This document shows positions 11,666 to 25,719 of a DNA stretch of 64,000 nt, piece by piece. Numbering within the stretch: position 1 is the first letter of the stretch; each line of letters begins with the position of its first letter. The notes below the pieces were generated by a model that searched no databases, had not been told where the DNA came from, and saw only the letters and a list, made by a program, of their open reading frames with translations. This stretch comes from Penelope pileata (lineage: Eukaryota; Chordata; Aves; Galliformes; Cracidae), in assembly GCA_013396635.1 (NCBI GenBank), contig WBMW01000177.1, positions 1 to 64,000 on the forward strand, written 5' to 3'. A program made the position numbers and the translations under genes.

Positions 11666-12718
11666 AACCTGTTACTGGAGGACAGCTAAGCCTTGCTCTG
11701 ACACTTATGCCTTTGTGGTCAGTGATAATAAATGCATCTTCTAAAACCTCCCTTTGGGATGTGCTTGAGAGCGGTGTTTTCCTCTGTCTGGTGGGGTATT
11801 CTGGCAGGGGGAGTCGGAGCAGATGCAGCATCAGCCTTAGAGCTGGCAATGAACCCCTGGTTCTTTGTTAAACAATTGGAGCTGTGGGCATAGCAATCTG
11901 CTGGCAGTCTCACTGGTACTGGTCTTAAAGGTTTACACAACTGGTGGGACAGGAGGGGTCATGGTTGAAAAATTCGTCTGAAGGAGAGTGGCCTTCAGGC
12001 TTGCTCTGCTCTGAGCGAGGGACTGGGCAGGATGGGATCCATCCCACCAGAACCATTGCAAGGTTCTGTGGGGCTCTGCACAGGGGGACAGGAGCCTGCC
12101 ACTGCTTTCTCTGCTTCAGAATCCTATGCCAGTCCTGTTCACATCTCCGTGCTCTGCAACAGTTCTCACCCGAGGGCTTCTTTCTTTGCACTGGCTCCGT
12201 CGTCAGCTTCTCAAAACCAATATTGTCTGAGCCCCTTCAGGAACAGGGAGGAATGGTTCCTCATGGGAGATAAAATTTTTAACAGTATTATGAACTGTGG
12301 CTTATAAAGCTAATGAGCAGAAGCGATGATGTATGTGCAAGTGAAAGTGTGCTTTTTCGCCAAACATTAGCAGACATCTCTGTAAGAATTGCACTGATTT
12401 AATGTGCTGAATGATTGGATACTTTACTTTGCCCATCCCAATTATTCCATCGCTTGTGCTAACTGGAAGACTTCTGACATAGACCCTTACTTTGTGGGGT
12501 CTCTGGGACGAAAAGGAGCAAGCATATTTCTGTTTCAGCACCATTTAGTCAAAGATCTGTGGCAGCTGTATCTGTCCTCTGAACCCAGGCTGTACTGTGA
12601 GGATGGCATACAACGCAGCTGTGTGAAAAGCTGGATTTCTTGCTATTAGGGCGTTACTGCATTCTGCATTGCATGTCTGACTTGAGGTTCTAGTAACAGT
12701 TACTGTCTTGTCTTTCAG

Positions 12719-12836
12719 GTCTTGATAGCTGACGACTACTCAGATCCATTTGATGCCAAAAGTGAGCTGAACAAAATGGTAAAAGGGGAGAACACTGGCT
12801 ATATGGAACCATACGAAGCCCAGAGAATAATGTCGG
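12719..12836 (+). CDS. SHB: SHB coding exon 2 (118 nt)
   Basis: SHB is a cytoplasmic adaptor that binds phosphotyrosine through its SH2 domain and links activated receptor tyrosine kinases and the T-cell receptor to downstream signalling. The acceptor is tctttcag at 12711-12718 and the donor is gtaag at 12837. The exon is read in phase 0 from GTC and ends with one spare base that completes a Glu codon in the next exon. It encodes 39 complete residues, numbered 1-39 here. They include the family sequence DDYSDPFDAK (5-14) and then GYMEPYEAQRIMS (27-39), which carries the conserved YMEP and PYEAQ tyrosine motifs. The upstream coding exon is outside the window. Paralogues SHD, SHE and SHF share related tyrosine motifs, but the whole assembled sequence matches SHB best. 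Confidence 0.92.
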
Positions 12837-15800
12837 GTAAGAAAAAAAAAAAATTGCATGTCTGAGGTTTAATTGCATAGCAGTTCACATGGATATTACC
12901 TCTGCTGAGAAACAGAAATGTCCTTTGACATGCAAAACAGTGTTTCTGAAGATGTCAGATAGTCAACAGTAAAAGCCATGGAGGCTTTTCACGCGCCTGT
13001 ACCTGCGTTGATTTCTAAAAATACTGCTCTGAACCCAGCTATCAAATATAGGTGGTTTGTACTGTCATGTGGGAAAATGAAAAAGGGAGCATGGGAGCTG
13101 GAGTCTGTACTAGTGCTGGAAAGGTTTTCATCTGTGCATGTAGCAGAGGTGGCCAAAGCATACTGTAGTATTAATTCACCTTAAAACTATTGATCAATTT
13201 GCTTTATGCCCTTTTTTTTTTTTTTACTCCTTCAAATTCAGACTTCTTGGTCTCCTCTATGTTGGAGGAGGGCTGCAAAGCTACACCTTTGTTTACCTTC
13301 CTTCCTTCCTTCTCTTACGGTTTTCTGTGGCCATGGACCAAATGAGACACTTTGGGATGCTTGAGAGCTCTTAACTGCTATTATTGGTAGACTGCTTCCT
13401 ATTTTGTTATGAAGGGAAGTGGTTTGCAGTTGCAGTACTGTAGGAGTTTGGAGAGATCACCCTGTCTTCTCATCATGTGCCCGTGTTGTCTCCATGTTAC
13501 CCTCATGTGGTCTGTATCCATCTCCTACTCATTGTGCAGTGTGAAAACTTCTCCAGGTTCTGCAGCCATGTCTTTTCTAACTTAGGATGATTTGACTTAG
13601 CACTTACCTTAGTGCAGGTCTGTTGTGCATTTCTCGGATTTCTATAGCAGGTCCTTTTATTCCCATTATGAGGTAAAAGTTACTCCGTGGCCAGTTAGGT
13701 TGATTGTATGCTTTCCTTTTCTATTGGGCAGCTTCTGTTTTGGGCCCTCAGGAAAGATCAATCCATGGGGGAAGATGAGGGTGTTGGATGCAGAGACCCT
13801 TTTTTCATGCAAGTGTTCTCTTCTTAAATAGGATTTCTGAAGAGAGACTCAGGAAATTTCTTGTAGACTGTATTTGAAAGTTTTCAGTATCTTATAGAGG
13901 ATTGGCAGCTTTTACTCCTTATTGGTGTACATTCTAGCTGAGTAATCTCAGAAAAACAAATTGGTTCCAATAAGTTCTTGCTGCTTATATAGCAGTGATG
14001 AGCATTTGTAATTTCAGCTTTGAAGTTTACAGTGCCTTGGTTTCTTTCTTCCTGTGCTTAAGACAGGTGCTTATTCTATCTTCTTTTCCAGGATTAGTGA
14101 TAGTAAATGGACGGGTTAGTGAACAATACCAGGTGGCATAGCTAAAGTGAGGGGCAGTAGATGTGTGTACCATTGCAATTGCAAGATGCTGTCAGCCACC
14201 CCCTTGGCCAAAGTAGTCTTTGTTGCAGCTCATAAGCTCTTAACTCTGCTCTATACTAGAACACTTGTTATACAACAGATGCTATTAAAGATGCAAAAAG
14301 CATATTTGCAACTGGGGTTTAAACAAGTATGATGATGTAGCAAGTGCTCTGAATATGCATTTTGTTGATCTCCCTGAGATCAGATTATATTCTGCTGTTT
14401 CAAACACATGCTTTTATATTTTATATCACAGGGTTTACATTTGTGTTTTACTCTGCAAGTAAATCTAGAGACATCTTTTTGGGGAGCTTTTACAGTTTGT
14501 GCTTCCCAGGTGAATTTATTATTTAACTAATACTTCTGAAGAATTCATTTGGACTGTACTTTGCTCTTCATGTTTGATTTGCTGCTTTGTTTGTGGTGTT
14601 TGTTAGCTGTACTATTTGGTGGGCTAAAGGATGTTCATATGGCTGTCTATTTAGCTTAACTTATCTGGTGAATCCTTCTGACTGTATTTGGTATGGGTTA
14701 ATTCCAGAGGGGGGGGATCTGCAAACCGCTGCAGGATAAACCTCGTGAGAGCCAGCTTAAAGAGTTAGTCTCCATGCTTTATGGACTTTAAGCAAAAAGA
14801 TTTCAGTTGTATGTGAGATGCAACGTTAAACATGCAGAGAAAAATATGGGGGAAACAGCCTATCTTGTAGCTTGATAGAGACGAATGGGTCCCAATTAAC
14901 ACGTGCTAGCCTTTCTCTCTGAGTTAGTTTTAAGGTACCTTCTCAGAGGTTACTATAAACAACTGAGATGGTTTTTAGCAGGAACTTGGGAATCACCTCA
15001 CATTGTCTACTTTGTCAATCACAAGTTGTCTTCAGTTTATCTCAGACCTTATTGATGTTCAGCACAGTGTGGCAGTGTGGAAATGTGGCATCTGAGGTCT
15101 TAGGAAGAGTTTACACAACTGTCACCATCTTCAGCCCTTTAAGTCTGCTGTTCATGTTTCACACTTACGTGTAACACAGGCAGCATGCAAAGGTATTTAA
15201 TGCAACTTGTTGGCTCTACGGATGTTTCCTGTTCATGCCATAGTTGTGTTAAAGATAATGACATTATTGTAGCTTGATTACACAAGTGTCTTCTCAAATT
15301 GCTCGAGATCTAACTTGAATTTGCAGTTATCATAGATCGAAACAATACTACAAAAGAACCCTTAAGTGTTTGTACTCAAAAAATAAATAAATTACAGTGT
15401 TTTTTCCTTTTCATGAAGGTCAAGCGGAGATAATTCTTCCTATTCTGGAAGAGAACTCCCAATTCATTTTACTTATTTTATCCAAAATTCAGGTTTAGTA
15501 CTTTTCCTGCTTATAAAAGCAGGCTATTTTTTTGTTCTTTGAATTGCACATTGTCAGCTAACGTGGGCTTTTTCAAATCAGTTACTTCTTGTTTGCTTAA
15601 CTGCAGTTTCTGAACCCAGATATAACGGCTTGTTTGAAATTAGGGCCTAATGTTTTTGTGCGTGCTACTAATAGGATTAAGCAAAGGGAAGTCTCCATGT
15701 GAAGAAAGACCCTGCTACTCTAGTTTGAGAAGCTAAGGTTACAGCTGAATAAAAATTTATAATGTCTTAAATAAATGGTATGTTCGTTCAAAACTTACTG

Positions 15801-16509
15801 TTTCTCACTGAAAGCTGTGGGCACTCGTAATGTCAACTGGCTCCAGGCCAGAGAACAGTCAATGTCTGGAGGAGCAATCTGTGAGTACTGCTAAAAGCCT
15901 GTTTGCTCATCACCACTGATCTGGAACTATTCAACTCTAAGCAGTTGATTCTGAACTGATTTTTAATTTAAAAACAAAATAAGCCTTGAAGTGGATGATT
16001 TCAATAAACTATTGGATGAGCTATTAGATTTGCTGCTGTCTGTGGTAAAATTGGGTTTAATCAGGCTTGAATTTTCTTCTGCTTGTACTAAGTGTTACCA
16101 AAAATACTGTCTTCCCAGATTTGCAGATTTGTTCATTGGAAGAATAGAACCATTATGTTAAAGTTTGGAAAGGCTTCCTGTGAAGAGGCTTGACCTGAGG
16201 CTAAGGCAGAACATGCTGAGAAACACTGCATGTTCATGATAAGGTGTCATTCAATGGCAACCATCCATATCTGGTGGCCTGGGCTGATACTTGCAGGTGT
16301 CTGTTGTGCCCGTGCGGAGTTTCAGGGAAAATCCCTGGGAATCCTGTTTCTGGTGTACTTAAATTGTGGTTGCATATTTGCTGTGTCCCTGTTCTGTCTG
16401 GGGATTCGCTGTGCCAGTGTAAATACAGATGTATGAAGAAGGTTCCACGATCAAAGTATCTGACATACTGTGTCCAGAATGGAGTGAGTTCCTGGCCTGG
16501 CTGCTATCA

Positions 16510-16562
16510 TGCTTGTAGATCCTTTCCAACCTTGTGTTTCTATGATTGTCTGATTCTATGTT
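16510..16562 (+). mobile_element. CR1 LINE tail fragment (very short)
   Basis: Only the extreme 3' tail is recognisable: GATCCTTTCCAACCTTGTG followed by TTCTATGATTGTCTGATTCTATG, the repeated ATTCTATG-type end of CR1. It is too short to give a subfamily, and the 5' border is uncertain. Confidence 0.65.
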
Positions 16563-16885
16563 TGCCTAAAAGCAAGTACAGATAGCTAAGAAGATGCTCT
16601 GATTTCTAAGGATCTTGAGGGGAAAGAAGTTGGTTGCTAAAAAGACACTGACATTGCTGATACAACCTGGATAACCACATCCTAGCAAGAAACAGAAGAA
16701 GGGTTGGAGATAAGAGAAGAAGAAACAATTGGAGATAACATCACCATGATTGGGATTTCTTGTAAAGCTGCAGCCCCGGGTACTCATTTATCTCCAGGCT
16801 ATCCGCTGAAAGGACTCTGTTCCCTCTGAAACACCAGTATAAAAGCTCTTTCTTCCCTCACAGTGGCTGGGCTGTCTCTCCATGT

Positions 16886-16945
16886 GTGTTGTATGACGGT
16901 GTTGTATGACCGTGCATATCCCTTAGCATGCATATCCCTTAGCAT
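16886..16945. repeat. Two adjacent short tandem duplications
   Basis: A 12-nt word gtgttgtatgac occurs at 16886-16897 and 16899-16910. It is followed almost at once by a 16-nt word, gcatatcccttagcat, repeated head-to-tail at 16914-16929 and 16930-16945. All copies are identical, so the duplications look recent, probably from replication slippage. Confidence 0.9.
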
Positions 16946-19790
16946 GTTGCCTTCTGCTGTGACTGAGACCCATCGTAGGAATTGGTGAAGGGATCTGTGC
17001 TGACATAGCAAGCATCCTTGCTTGGATCAGAGAGAGCTCCCCAGAGGAGCTGTGGCTGGAGCTGCTGCACTCCAGTAGGAGTGGTTGAGACTCTGCCAGA
17101 ACAGAGTGGTGGGTGCCAGAGACATCCAAGCTTTAGAGAGGTTTAAAATTAACAAAACAAAAAAAACATCTTGATCTGAGTATGTACTCCCATTATCCCG
17201 CACTAGATGTCAAATAATGCAGAGGGCTGTTTATTTTCTGTGGTAATCCTGTACCTGAGTGGAGGAACGGTGTCCGCAGTTCATGGGTAGGCCTATATTG
17301 GAGGGAGAACTGGATTTCTTTTTTCCCCATCAAAATTCCGTAAGACTGTATCACTGCCATGTGAGCTTCCCTGTGGTGAGCTGGAAGGGCACTGTCTTTT
17401 CACTGTGTCCTGACAACTGCATGTGATTACTCAGCTCTTCCAGGTATCTCTGCTTCTATGAAGGAATTAGTCAACTCTTCAGACTGTGTGCAACATTTCT
17501 AACCAAATGCCAAATCAAGGCAACACACAGCTGTCTGTTGGGCCACAGAGCTCACAAGAAACTAATGTTTGAAAGAGAATTTTAGATAATCACTTAGATG
17601 GAGTTTGTACTGCCAGCCTTTCAAGGTATGATAAGGAATGATGGCTTCAAGAATGAGATAAAAGGGCAACAGATGCTGTCTGTTTAGCTTGTTTGGCTTT
17701 GAAGGGATCCTCTTACCTCCAACATACAATTTTTGAGTACTAGGTGCCTGGCAGGACAAATGCTGTCATATAAAAAAGTAGCATATTGAACAATTCTAAA
17801 ACTAAGGCTAGTTCAAGTCTCAAACTAATTTGGAGCCACCTTGTTGAAAATGTGTGGGATTTTCTTTGCTAGAGAGGAAGAAATATTATCAGTGAGGGGA
17901 AGGCTGTGTAAAAGCATACTTAGAGAGGTGTGCTGGCAGAAGAAAACTGCTGCCTTTTCCAGATCAGAAGCTGTATTTTTTGTGCACCTGAATGGGGAAT
18001 GAAGGAAGACTGGGGCAAGCAAGATCCTTTAGCATGGATGTTGGTGTGGAAGTTGCAGTAAGCATACAGTATGTAAGTGCTTTCATTTCTTAGAGACCTA
18101 GAAGGACCTCAAGTCTGCGCACTGCCTGGCAATTTAGTTGTGTCTCTTGTTTTTCCTTGGCTTTTTCAGGCATCACTTAGTACTGGGCCAGAAGCTTCGG
18201 TCCCTGCTTAGGTCTGTGTTCCTTCTTTCATTCCTTCTTTTGTCTGCTTCAGGGACACGGCAGACTGGGAGAAAACCCTCCTCGTGTATTTCAGACTTCT
18301 GTGAATTACAATGGGTGGCATTTCTGAAAATACTTGCTTTTCCTGAGATGTAGTGTGCCATGTGGTATTCCTCATGGAGTAAATGCTTTGTTGGGAACAG
18401 TCTTCAGAACACTGTCACAAACCTGATAAAATACACACTGGGCCTCTCTTCTGTTAGGGATAACTTCAGAGGTGACTCAGGGCTCTTTCTGGAAAGTCAG
18501 AGGCAGATGTTTGATTGTGGGGAGCAGGAATTCATTTTTTTTATTACATTTCTTTCAAGAGGATAGTTGCACGGTTGTCCGGGAACTGGATGTGTTAGAT
18601 CTTGTAGTAGAACATGCTGACTCCCAAGATGAATGGAAGCGTCAGTGTGCATCCTTTTGAGTCAGTCCTGAATCAGCACAGCAGCATGCTGCCAATATCG
18701 TTAGAATATTGGAAGAGTATCTAAGCAATCCCAGAAGGGCTTCTGCATGTAAATGAAAAGCTGAAGTCTTCTAAATCTGGAAGGAACACGTCCTTCTCCA
18801 TGCAAGCCCAATCTGTGCAAGACAGGTTGACCAGATCAGCTTGTGTACGTGCTCCAGGCATGGGTGACAGCTACAGGAGAAAGATGCGTATGCTAGACCT
18901 GAAAAGTTGGAAGGGCTTTCCAGGGATGCATTAGAGCATTTGGTTCAAGGCACAGAGATGCCTGTGGTCATCTTATGGTCTAGCCTCTGTTCAACAAGTT
19001 AATCACCCTGGGTGATGACACATCACCATCAGTAAAGTTTTGCAGGTACACAAATTAAGGCTAGTATTCAATGAGGAAGGACAAGAGCCTCCATCCAGAG
19101 GGACCTTGATAAATGTGAGGGCTGCACCAACAGGAACTTTTTTTGAGGTTAAACAACAATGGAGAGAATATTAGAGAGGATTCCAAGGAAAACTTCAGAG
19201 CTTTGTCTGCAGGCTGTCAGCGTTAGCATCCCCCACTTTATTTGTTCTGTGTATTTATTATCCTGTTTCTATCCACATTATTGTGGCTGTGCAGCAGAAG
19301 AGCAGTGAGCAAGTTCGACTGTCTGACACCTAAGGATTTTGCGCTTTGGCTCCCTCCCTCCTTCCCCAGCTGCAGAAGGGGTGCAGCCAGTGCTAGTGGA
19401 GCAAACACTGTCATGCACTTCACTGCCTTTTTTTTTTTGAGGTACTGCAGTAAGAGTCTGTGCCTGAATCATGGTGGTGTCTCCAGTGTGTGATTGGTGG
19501 CCTAGCAAGAGCAAGTGCATCTGTCTTACCTGGGAGCTCCCCATGGGCATGCTGGGAGCAGTGGGACTGTCTTGCTCCAGGCTATCACAGAAATGCTGGG
19601 AGTGTACAGAAAACAGCATTCCCATGAACCTGCACCTACTTCAGAAGGCCTTTAGTGTCAGTTTCCCTTGTAAATGGAGAGGCTGTTATTTTGTTCAGAC
19701 ATGTAGCTTCATCTGAATAGCCACTACAGCTCCTTGGTGGTGAGTCAGTTCTTGTAAAATCCTTCTTCCTTTACCAGGTTGCCTCTGGCA

Positions 19791-19950
19791 TATTGTTTGC
19801 TGGCGCCAAGTTTACAGCTGCAAATAATGCAAAAAGAGCAACGATAATTACTTTGTTAAATATTAGGCCGGATATATTAGTGCGTGTAGCATGAGATGTT
19901 TATTAAGAATATTTCTGGCCTGTTGAAGGTCACTGAGCCTAGTAAACCAA
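19791..19950. promoter_or_regulatory. Candidate conserved non-coding element (tentative)
   Basis: This repeat-free stretch has a palindromic TGGCGCCA core, a CAGCTG E-box, and several TAATTA-, TTTGTTAAATA- and TTTATTAAGAATA-type words packed within about 150 bp. CpG-containing words are rare in the surrounding intron but occur several times here. It is a motif-based guess without conservation data. Confidence 0.2.
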
Positions 19951-22900
19951 TCTGTGATCTCTCAGCACCATAACAGCTCTGCAGTTTAAGATTTGCTTTT
20001 TGCTTGTACTTGAACGTGAGAAACAGCTGTAGCCAATACCTAAGAGTCAGTGTGTTTACCTGCCAAGCTTAGCAGCTGACATAATTTTGAAAAGACTTTA
20101 AACTTGTTCTCTTGCACCTACATTTGTGTGTGTTCCAGTTACAGATTCTGCTTGAAGATCTAACGTTGGACTAGTCATGGCTAGACGTTGGCCCAAAATG
20201 AGAATTGCCATCATCAATCCAGCTCATATAGTATCGTGGATTCCTCACTAGGAGTTATGTATATTGTCCTGTTGCCAAATGGTTGTCCTGTTGACTTCAT
20301 GCTGGTCATTCTGGCACAGCAGGATTTGTTTTTCCTCTAAGTATGTGGTGGGAAGAAGTGCAAGGTAACTTCACTCTTGAAATTTGATGTGTACATTCTC
20401 TCAAACCATAGCTTGCAATCACACTGGGTGAGATTTGAAGTTCAGGAGCACACAGATGAGCTTTTGACTAGTAACAAGAGAACTTTAATTACATGTTAAT
20501 TACATGCTACAGAGTAAAGGACTGCACTGGAGCTTTTCTCAGAGCTAACAGTGAAGGGGATATCTAACATGTCCTGAGCATACCAAAAATTTGGAACATG
20601 ATGCTGGAGTCACTGTGTGTGTTCATAGCGTGGCCCTCCCCTGCTGCTGGACTGGATGTAGTGTGGAATTCCCTGCAGTCCAGTGGCAAAAATGAGAGAA
20701 AATGTTCCTAACAGCTCTGCTCCTTCTTGAAAGTACACTATAACTTAAGTTAGTCAGACACCTCCTGAGCTTCAGAATCTGTTTGTTTCTTATTATAGCT
20801 GTCCCATAGCTATTGTGTGAAGAGGACTCCTTCATTTTTGCTAGGCCTGATGGGTGCGAGTTGAGGCATGACTGAAATACTGCTGGGTCTGCTTCGACAT
20901 AAATCCTCACCTGTCTGAGCAAAGCAACAAATTTCAAATGTGCTGTGAAACTGCATCACTTTAGATTCATGGCCAGTGGCCACCATGGATGCTTTGCACC
21001 CTGTGGAGACTGGAGATAACGCCAGAATGTATGGGGTCTAATTTCTTTTGGTGGGAGGGACTGTGGTGTGTTGTGGTTGCTATAACTAGATGCATAACTG
21101 GTGGTGGAAACCAGCTGTACATAAAATGAATAGCATTTCTCTATATTTAACTCTGTCTCCTCCCCTGAGATAATTTGAAGCATTCTCCCTGATGTTTAAC
21201 ATTATGGTATTGCTTGATGCTCTGGGTAGTACATACAGGCTTACAAATATGTGAAAATAAAAATAAACTGACCTTCTCTACTCTGTGCAGCTGAGTTTTA
21301 AATGTAAGATACAAAGCTTGGCCTTTTCCGAACAGAGGAGTAGCCCTCCCCTTCCAGCCTTTGTCTGGAATTGGAGTTGGGAAGAGAGACAGCCTGTTTA
21401 TTGCCACTCCATGCGTTACTTTTGTAGGCCGGAGCTCAGTGCTGGAGTTTGATTTGCAATGGTACTGATGCCTGCTGTAGTTTGTTGCTCCTGATTTAGA
21501 CCAGAGAATGTTAAGCTGGTGCACAGGATTTTGTTGCCTTAGTTTCAGTGCAAAAATATACTATCCAAAGGTGGTTTAAGGCAAGACTGAAATATCATGG
21601 ATTGGTTTTTTTTGGTCCTTCTTTTTTTTGTCTCCCATCTCAACACTTTCATCTTCTTAGGACTAGATGCAGCCTGGAAATGGACTAAATGGTAGAACTT
21701 GAATCATAAGCCTTACTTCAGAGATGTAAATTGGGCGGATTTCGTTTTTTTGAGGGGGGTTTTCTGTCACTTCTCATCGAGATGAATTTTTGACTTCTGA
21801 AGTCAAAAGGAATTTCTACCCTTCTCTCAGCTGACTGCTGAAGAGAAAGGTCCTGATGGAGATTCTTTATTTATTTATTGTTAAACTGGTGGTGATTTTT
21901 GTTCTCTAAAGTACTTCTCAATCATTCTCCCATATATTCTCTCTTACTCCAATTACTATGATTTTTCTCTGTATTATACAGAAATGGTAAGCCAGCTCAA
22001 AGTAAAACAAGTTGGTACTGTATTAGTTAAGCCTGTGGTGGAGCAAACATAATGTTTCTTGGAAGGAGAAGTTGCCTCTTCAACTGTAATATTTTGTCAT
22101 CTATGTGCTTAGCTTGCTGGTAAGCAGATAGATATTTCTGCCTGCTGGCTTCTCATCTGAACTCTGAAAGTGTCTGCAGTGGCAAAACATCAGTGGCATC
22201 TTAAGTAAATGGAATCTGTTTCTGAAATCAGTTGTTTTATTGGTAGCTGCAGTTTCTCCTGCATCTTTTTGGTTTTTTTAACCCAAACTGGAGATTTTCT
22301 GATCTGTTGAAGTGAACGAGTGTTGACAGTCCAGACAGTTCTGTGTCTGCTTGTTACAGAGCCTGAACATCTTGCTGCATCAATTTACCAACCTTTTAAT
22401 ATGGCTCCACAACAGTGTCACAAAGTGGGGTTACAACTTCAAGGGGAACTGGTCAGAAACCCGTCTTTTATGCTCTGTGTGTTCTATGTAGGCTGGCAAC
22501 ACAACATACAGCTTCTTACCTTGGCTGGTTTCTGGCTAATAAGAGCTCTACTTGAAAGGGCTCTTTTGGAGGAGCTTAAGTACCTATGCAAACTCAGCTA
22601 TTTACTGACATTATGCTTGCTAACATGATCTGAGTCTATTCTCTGCAGGAGCAGCCTGCCCTTTCTAGGTGAGGGCAGATAAGCCTCTTCTGGTTTTGGT
22701 CTCTGCTGATGTGCTGATACATGTGTTTGTTCCTGTCATCCTTCCACAGGCAAAGGTCTAGTAAATGGGTGGTATGTTTGTGCTTGCTCTGAGGCTGTGT
22801 TGTGTTACTATGACATGATTTCTTGAGAAATATCAACGTATCCGAAAAGAGCATGGAAGAATTCGAGCTTGGTTTGAGGTTTTTGTTGGTTCTGCCTTGC

Positions 22901-23591
22901 TCAGTGTCACGTGTTCGTGAAATGGAGTTGGCGAGTTTGCATACAGCTTGGCAGTACGAAGCAGGATGTAGGTATGCAAAACTGATGCTGTTGTAGGTCA
23001 GACTAGCAATTAAGAACAAACCAGGCAAACTGTGGGGAAATAAGGCTTGCCTGGAGGAAATCTGGACTTGTTTTGAATTCTGCATTCATTTTCTGTGGAG
23101 TAGGTAATTTTGAAAGCTATATGAAAAAGCACTGGATTTTACAGCTCTTGTGCTATGGTATGTCTCATGGTTTGTCAGAATGTTGCACTTAAGATCCACT
23201 TAAGATGGGCTGCAAGGTCGAAAAGCATGATGACAGAGTTGAGCCCTCTTGAGCTTTCCCTAAGTCGTGGAGCAGTTGCTGAGGCCGTAATGCAGCCTTC
23301 AGTGGGCGAGAAGGTGTCTGTTTCTGTCTGAATTGAAATGAAAAGAAAAGGAGAGAGGGAAGAAAACTGTCTTTCAGATCCACCATTGCTTTTGTGTGTC
23401 CTGAATAGGACTTATTGCCCTATGTGCTCCTTTCCCTAGGCTGTAAGATGCACCATCACTGAGAAAACTTCACATCATAGTGCAATATAGAGCAGATGAA
23501 CAGACAGCTTCTCCTAATCTTGCTGTTAAGGATATTTTTGTATCTTTCTTTAAAAAAGCAGAGGATAACACCCAGAAACAAACACAGCTTT

Positions 23592-23615
23592 CTATAATCA
23601 TCTCTATAATCATCT
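23592..23615. repeat. 12-bp tandem duplication
   Basis: The word ctataatcatct is present twice head-to-tail with no mismatch. It is a minor slippage product inside SHB intron 2. Confidence 0.85.
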
Positions 23616-25719
23616 CTTTGAATGTGGTTTTGTGCTTCAGAAATGTTTGCACTCTCGTTGTTGGTTTAGAGGCACATACTGGAAAATAAGTGTAACTGGA
23701 AAAGTTATCAGAAAATGTTGACTCAGTTATATGCAGCAGGATCATGGAATGAATTTCCATAATATGGCATTTTCTGACCTGACCTAAGTGGAAAATACCA
23801 GATGTTGCTCTTCATGATTTGTGATGCATGGAGGAAAGACAGCTGATTAATGGTGTTTGCATGACTGTGGTTTGGTTTTCCTAAGACTAGGGTCTGTTCT
23901 TAATGATGCTTTGCTGAATGCTAGCCAGATTTATTTGCTGCTGTTAGATATTTGTGCAAGCACAAATGCTTTTGGATGATGATGTGACAGACTGTGTGCT
24001 TTAGAGCGTTTTGTCAATATATGCATATATTCAAACACCACTTCAAGTTCTGTACTGCTGTGTGCAAATGTTGTCCCAAAGGGAAAAAAACAATACTATA
24101 TTACTAACAGATTTCTTTGTAAGCAGGCTTTCAGCTAAAATTCAGCTTCTTATCAGGGTTTGCCTGAGTAGTGTAACAACTGCAGGTAAGTGTGCAAACA
24201 AACACAAGTTAGTGAACAAGAGCAGCTGGACCAGTCAGTGTAAAACACTTGAGACTCCTGGATGCTGGGGATGCATTCCTATTTCCATCAATCACTTGCT
24301 GAGCTCATTTGATGAGTGGGAGGAGTAGGCCAAGGAGGCTGAGTTGAATGTCAGTATTAGTTTCCCTCTCACATTTTCTATGCTAGCGAGTCAACTGTCT
24401 TCTCCTTCATGCAAGGCCTTTGCATTGCGAGAGGCAAAAATTGGTGGTGGGATGTGATGACAACAGAGAAGCATTCTTAGGCTGCTCATGTAGAGATCTA
24501 ATTCTCAGTCAAACCATATTTGCCTTCAGAGCTGAACAGCCCACCTAGCCACTTTCTTCACTGTGTACATTAATGGCCTTTGCTGTATGCATGTGCAGGA
24601 CTGTGCTGGACTGTTGCTGAATCTCCTGACATCTTGAGTCTTATCTGAAAGCTTTTACTTTCAACAGATGATAATCCATCTTCATTACAAGGCCTCAGGT
24701 ACTGATCAGAGCTCCTAGATTGTACAGATAGCTCAATCTGAGTGACAGGACAGAAAGATTTCAACGAGGACGATGACATTCTCCTTGGGAAAGCAAACAA
24801 AGTGGGCAAAACTGTAAATAATCTCTGTGGCTGATCATTGTGTCTTGCAATTTCCAAGACTGCAAATAATCACTGTGGTAAATATCACCGTGGCTGTTCC
24901 TTGCAGTGAATAGGAAAAAACCAGACGGTTTAGCATGCAGATGCTATGTGGCTTTTAAGTCCTGCCAAAGGAGGAAATAGATGACTGATAGTGCCTGCTC
25001 TTGCTGGAATCCTGGTCAGAAGGCAAGATCTCTTGCATTAGATTTCACTTCCAAAGCTTTGACTTGTTTCTGTTTTCATGGTGGTTTTTTTTTGTTTCAT
25101 TTTTCTTTTTTAAATAACTAACAAAGAGAAAATGAATGAATGTTAGTCATCTGGGAAGCTTCAGGCTATGTGTTCAAGCTCTCAGTTCTGTTATTTTTTA
25201 ATCATAGCTGGCACAATTGTTCACAAGCTAGACGTTTTGTTTGAAATGATCTGCAGTTTGAATTTCAGTGTAGCTTTTGACTGTGTAGCCACCTGTCTTG
25301 GAAGTAATCAACTGGAGGAGTTTTTGAGCAGCAGCCCTTCTCCCTACACATTGCACTCTCTGGGAGGGGGGTGTTGTCAGGTGGCTAAAAGAAGATGAGA
25401 GCGTATCTTATCTGGCTGAGAGCACACCTTGCCTGGCTTTTGTTAAACTAAAGATGGCAGCTGCTCTTTCCAGATGAACCTGCTGCCTCTGTCTGCCATA
25501 TATTTTGCTCCTGTGAGCATTTTTGTCTCAACTCTATTGCTGGGCATTTGGGTTTGCAAGGAGGTCTCTGTCCACTTCCCCTTTTTCCCTGGGTAAGTAC
25601 AAATTTGAAGTTAGTTACATATATGGAGGAGGATTCTTGTTAAACCTCCAAATATCAGGGGACAAGTTATATGTTTTGTCTTGATTTTAATAAAATCACT
25701 TTTGCTCATATGCGGATAT

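Larger units (their letters stand above)
1..12718 (+). other. SHB: SHB intron 1, 3' part (left end outside window)
   Basis: No coding exon is recognisable before the acceptor AG at 12717-12718, which follows a pyrimidine-rich tract. I infer that this is the distal part of the long first intron of SHB, because the first exon seen starts in the middle of the protein. It holds three CR1 LINE fragments (about 463, 6018 and 9273), a short duplicated repeat at 5666-5920 and 7242-7397, a GC-richer stretch at about 2000-3200, and several A/T tracts. No RNA gene was recognised. The open frames here are not supported as genes: they lack splice context and known domains, and several overlap on both strands. 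Confidence 0.75.

Noticed and set aside
18899..19160. Possible old CR1 fragment
   Set aside because: A few words (GTTGGAAGGGC, CATCCAGAGGGACCTTGAT) resemble CR1, but they are scattered, not in a convincing order and lack a tail.
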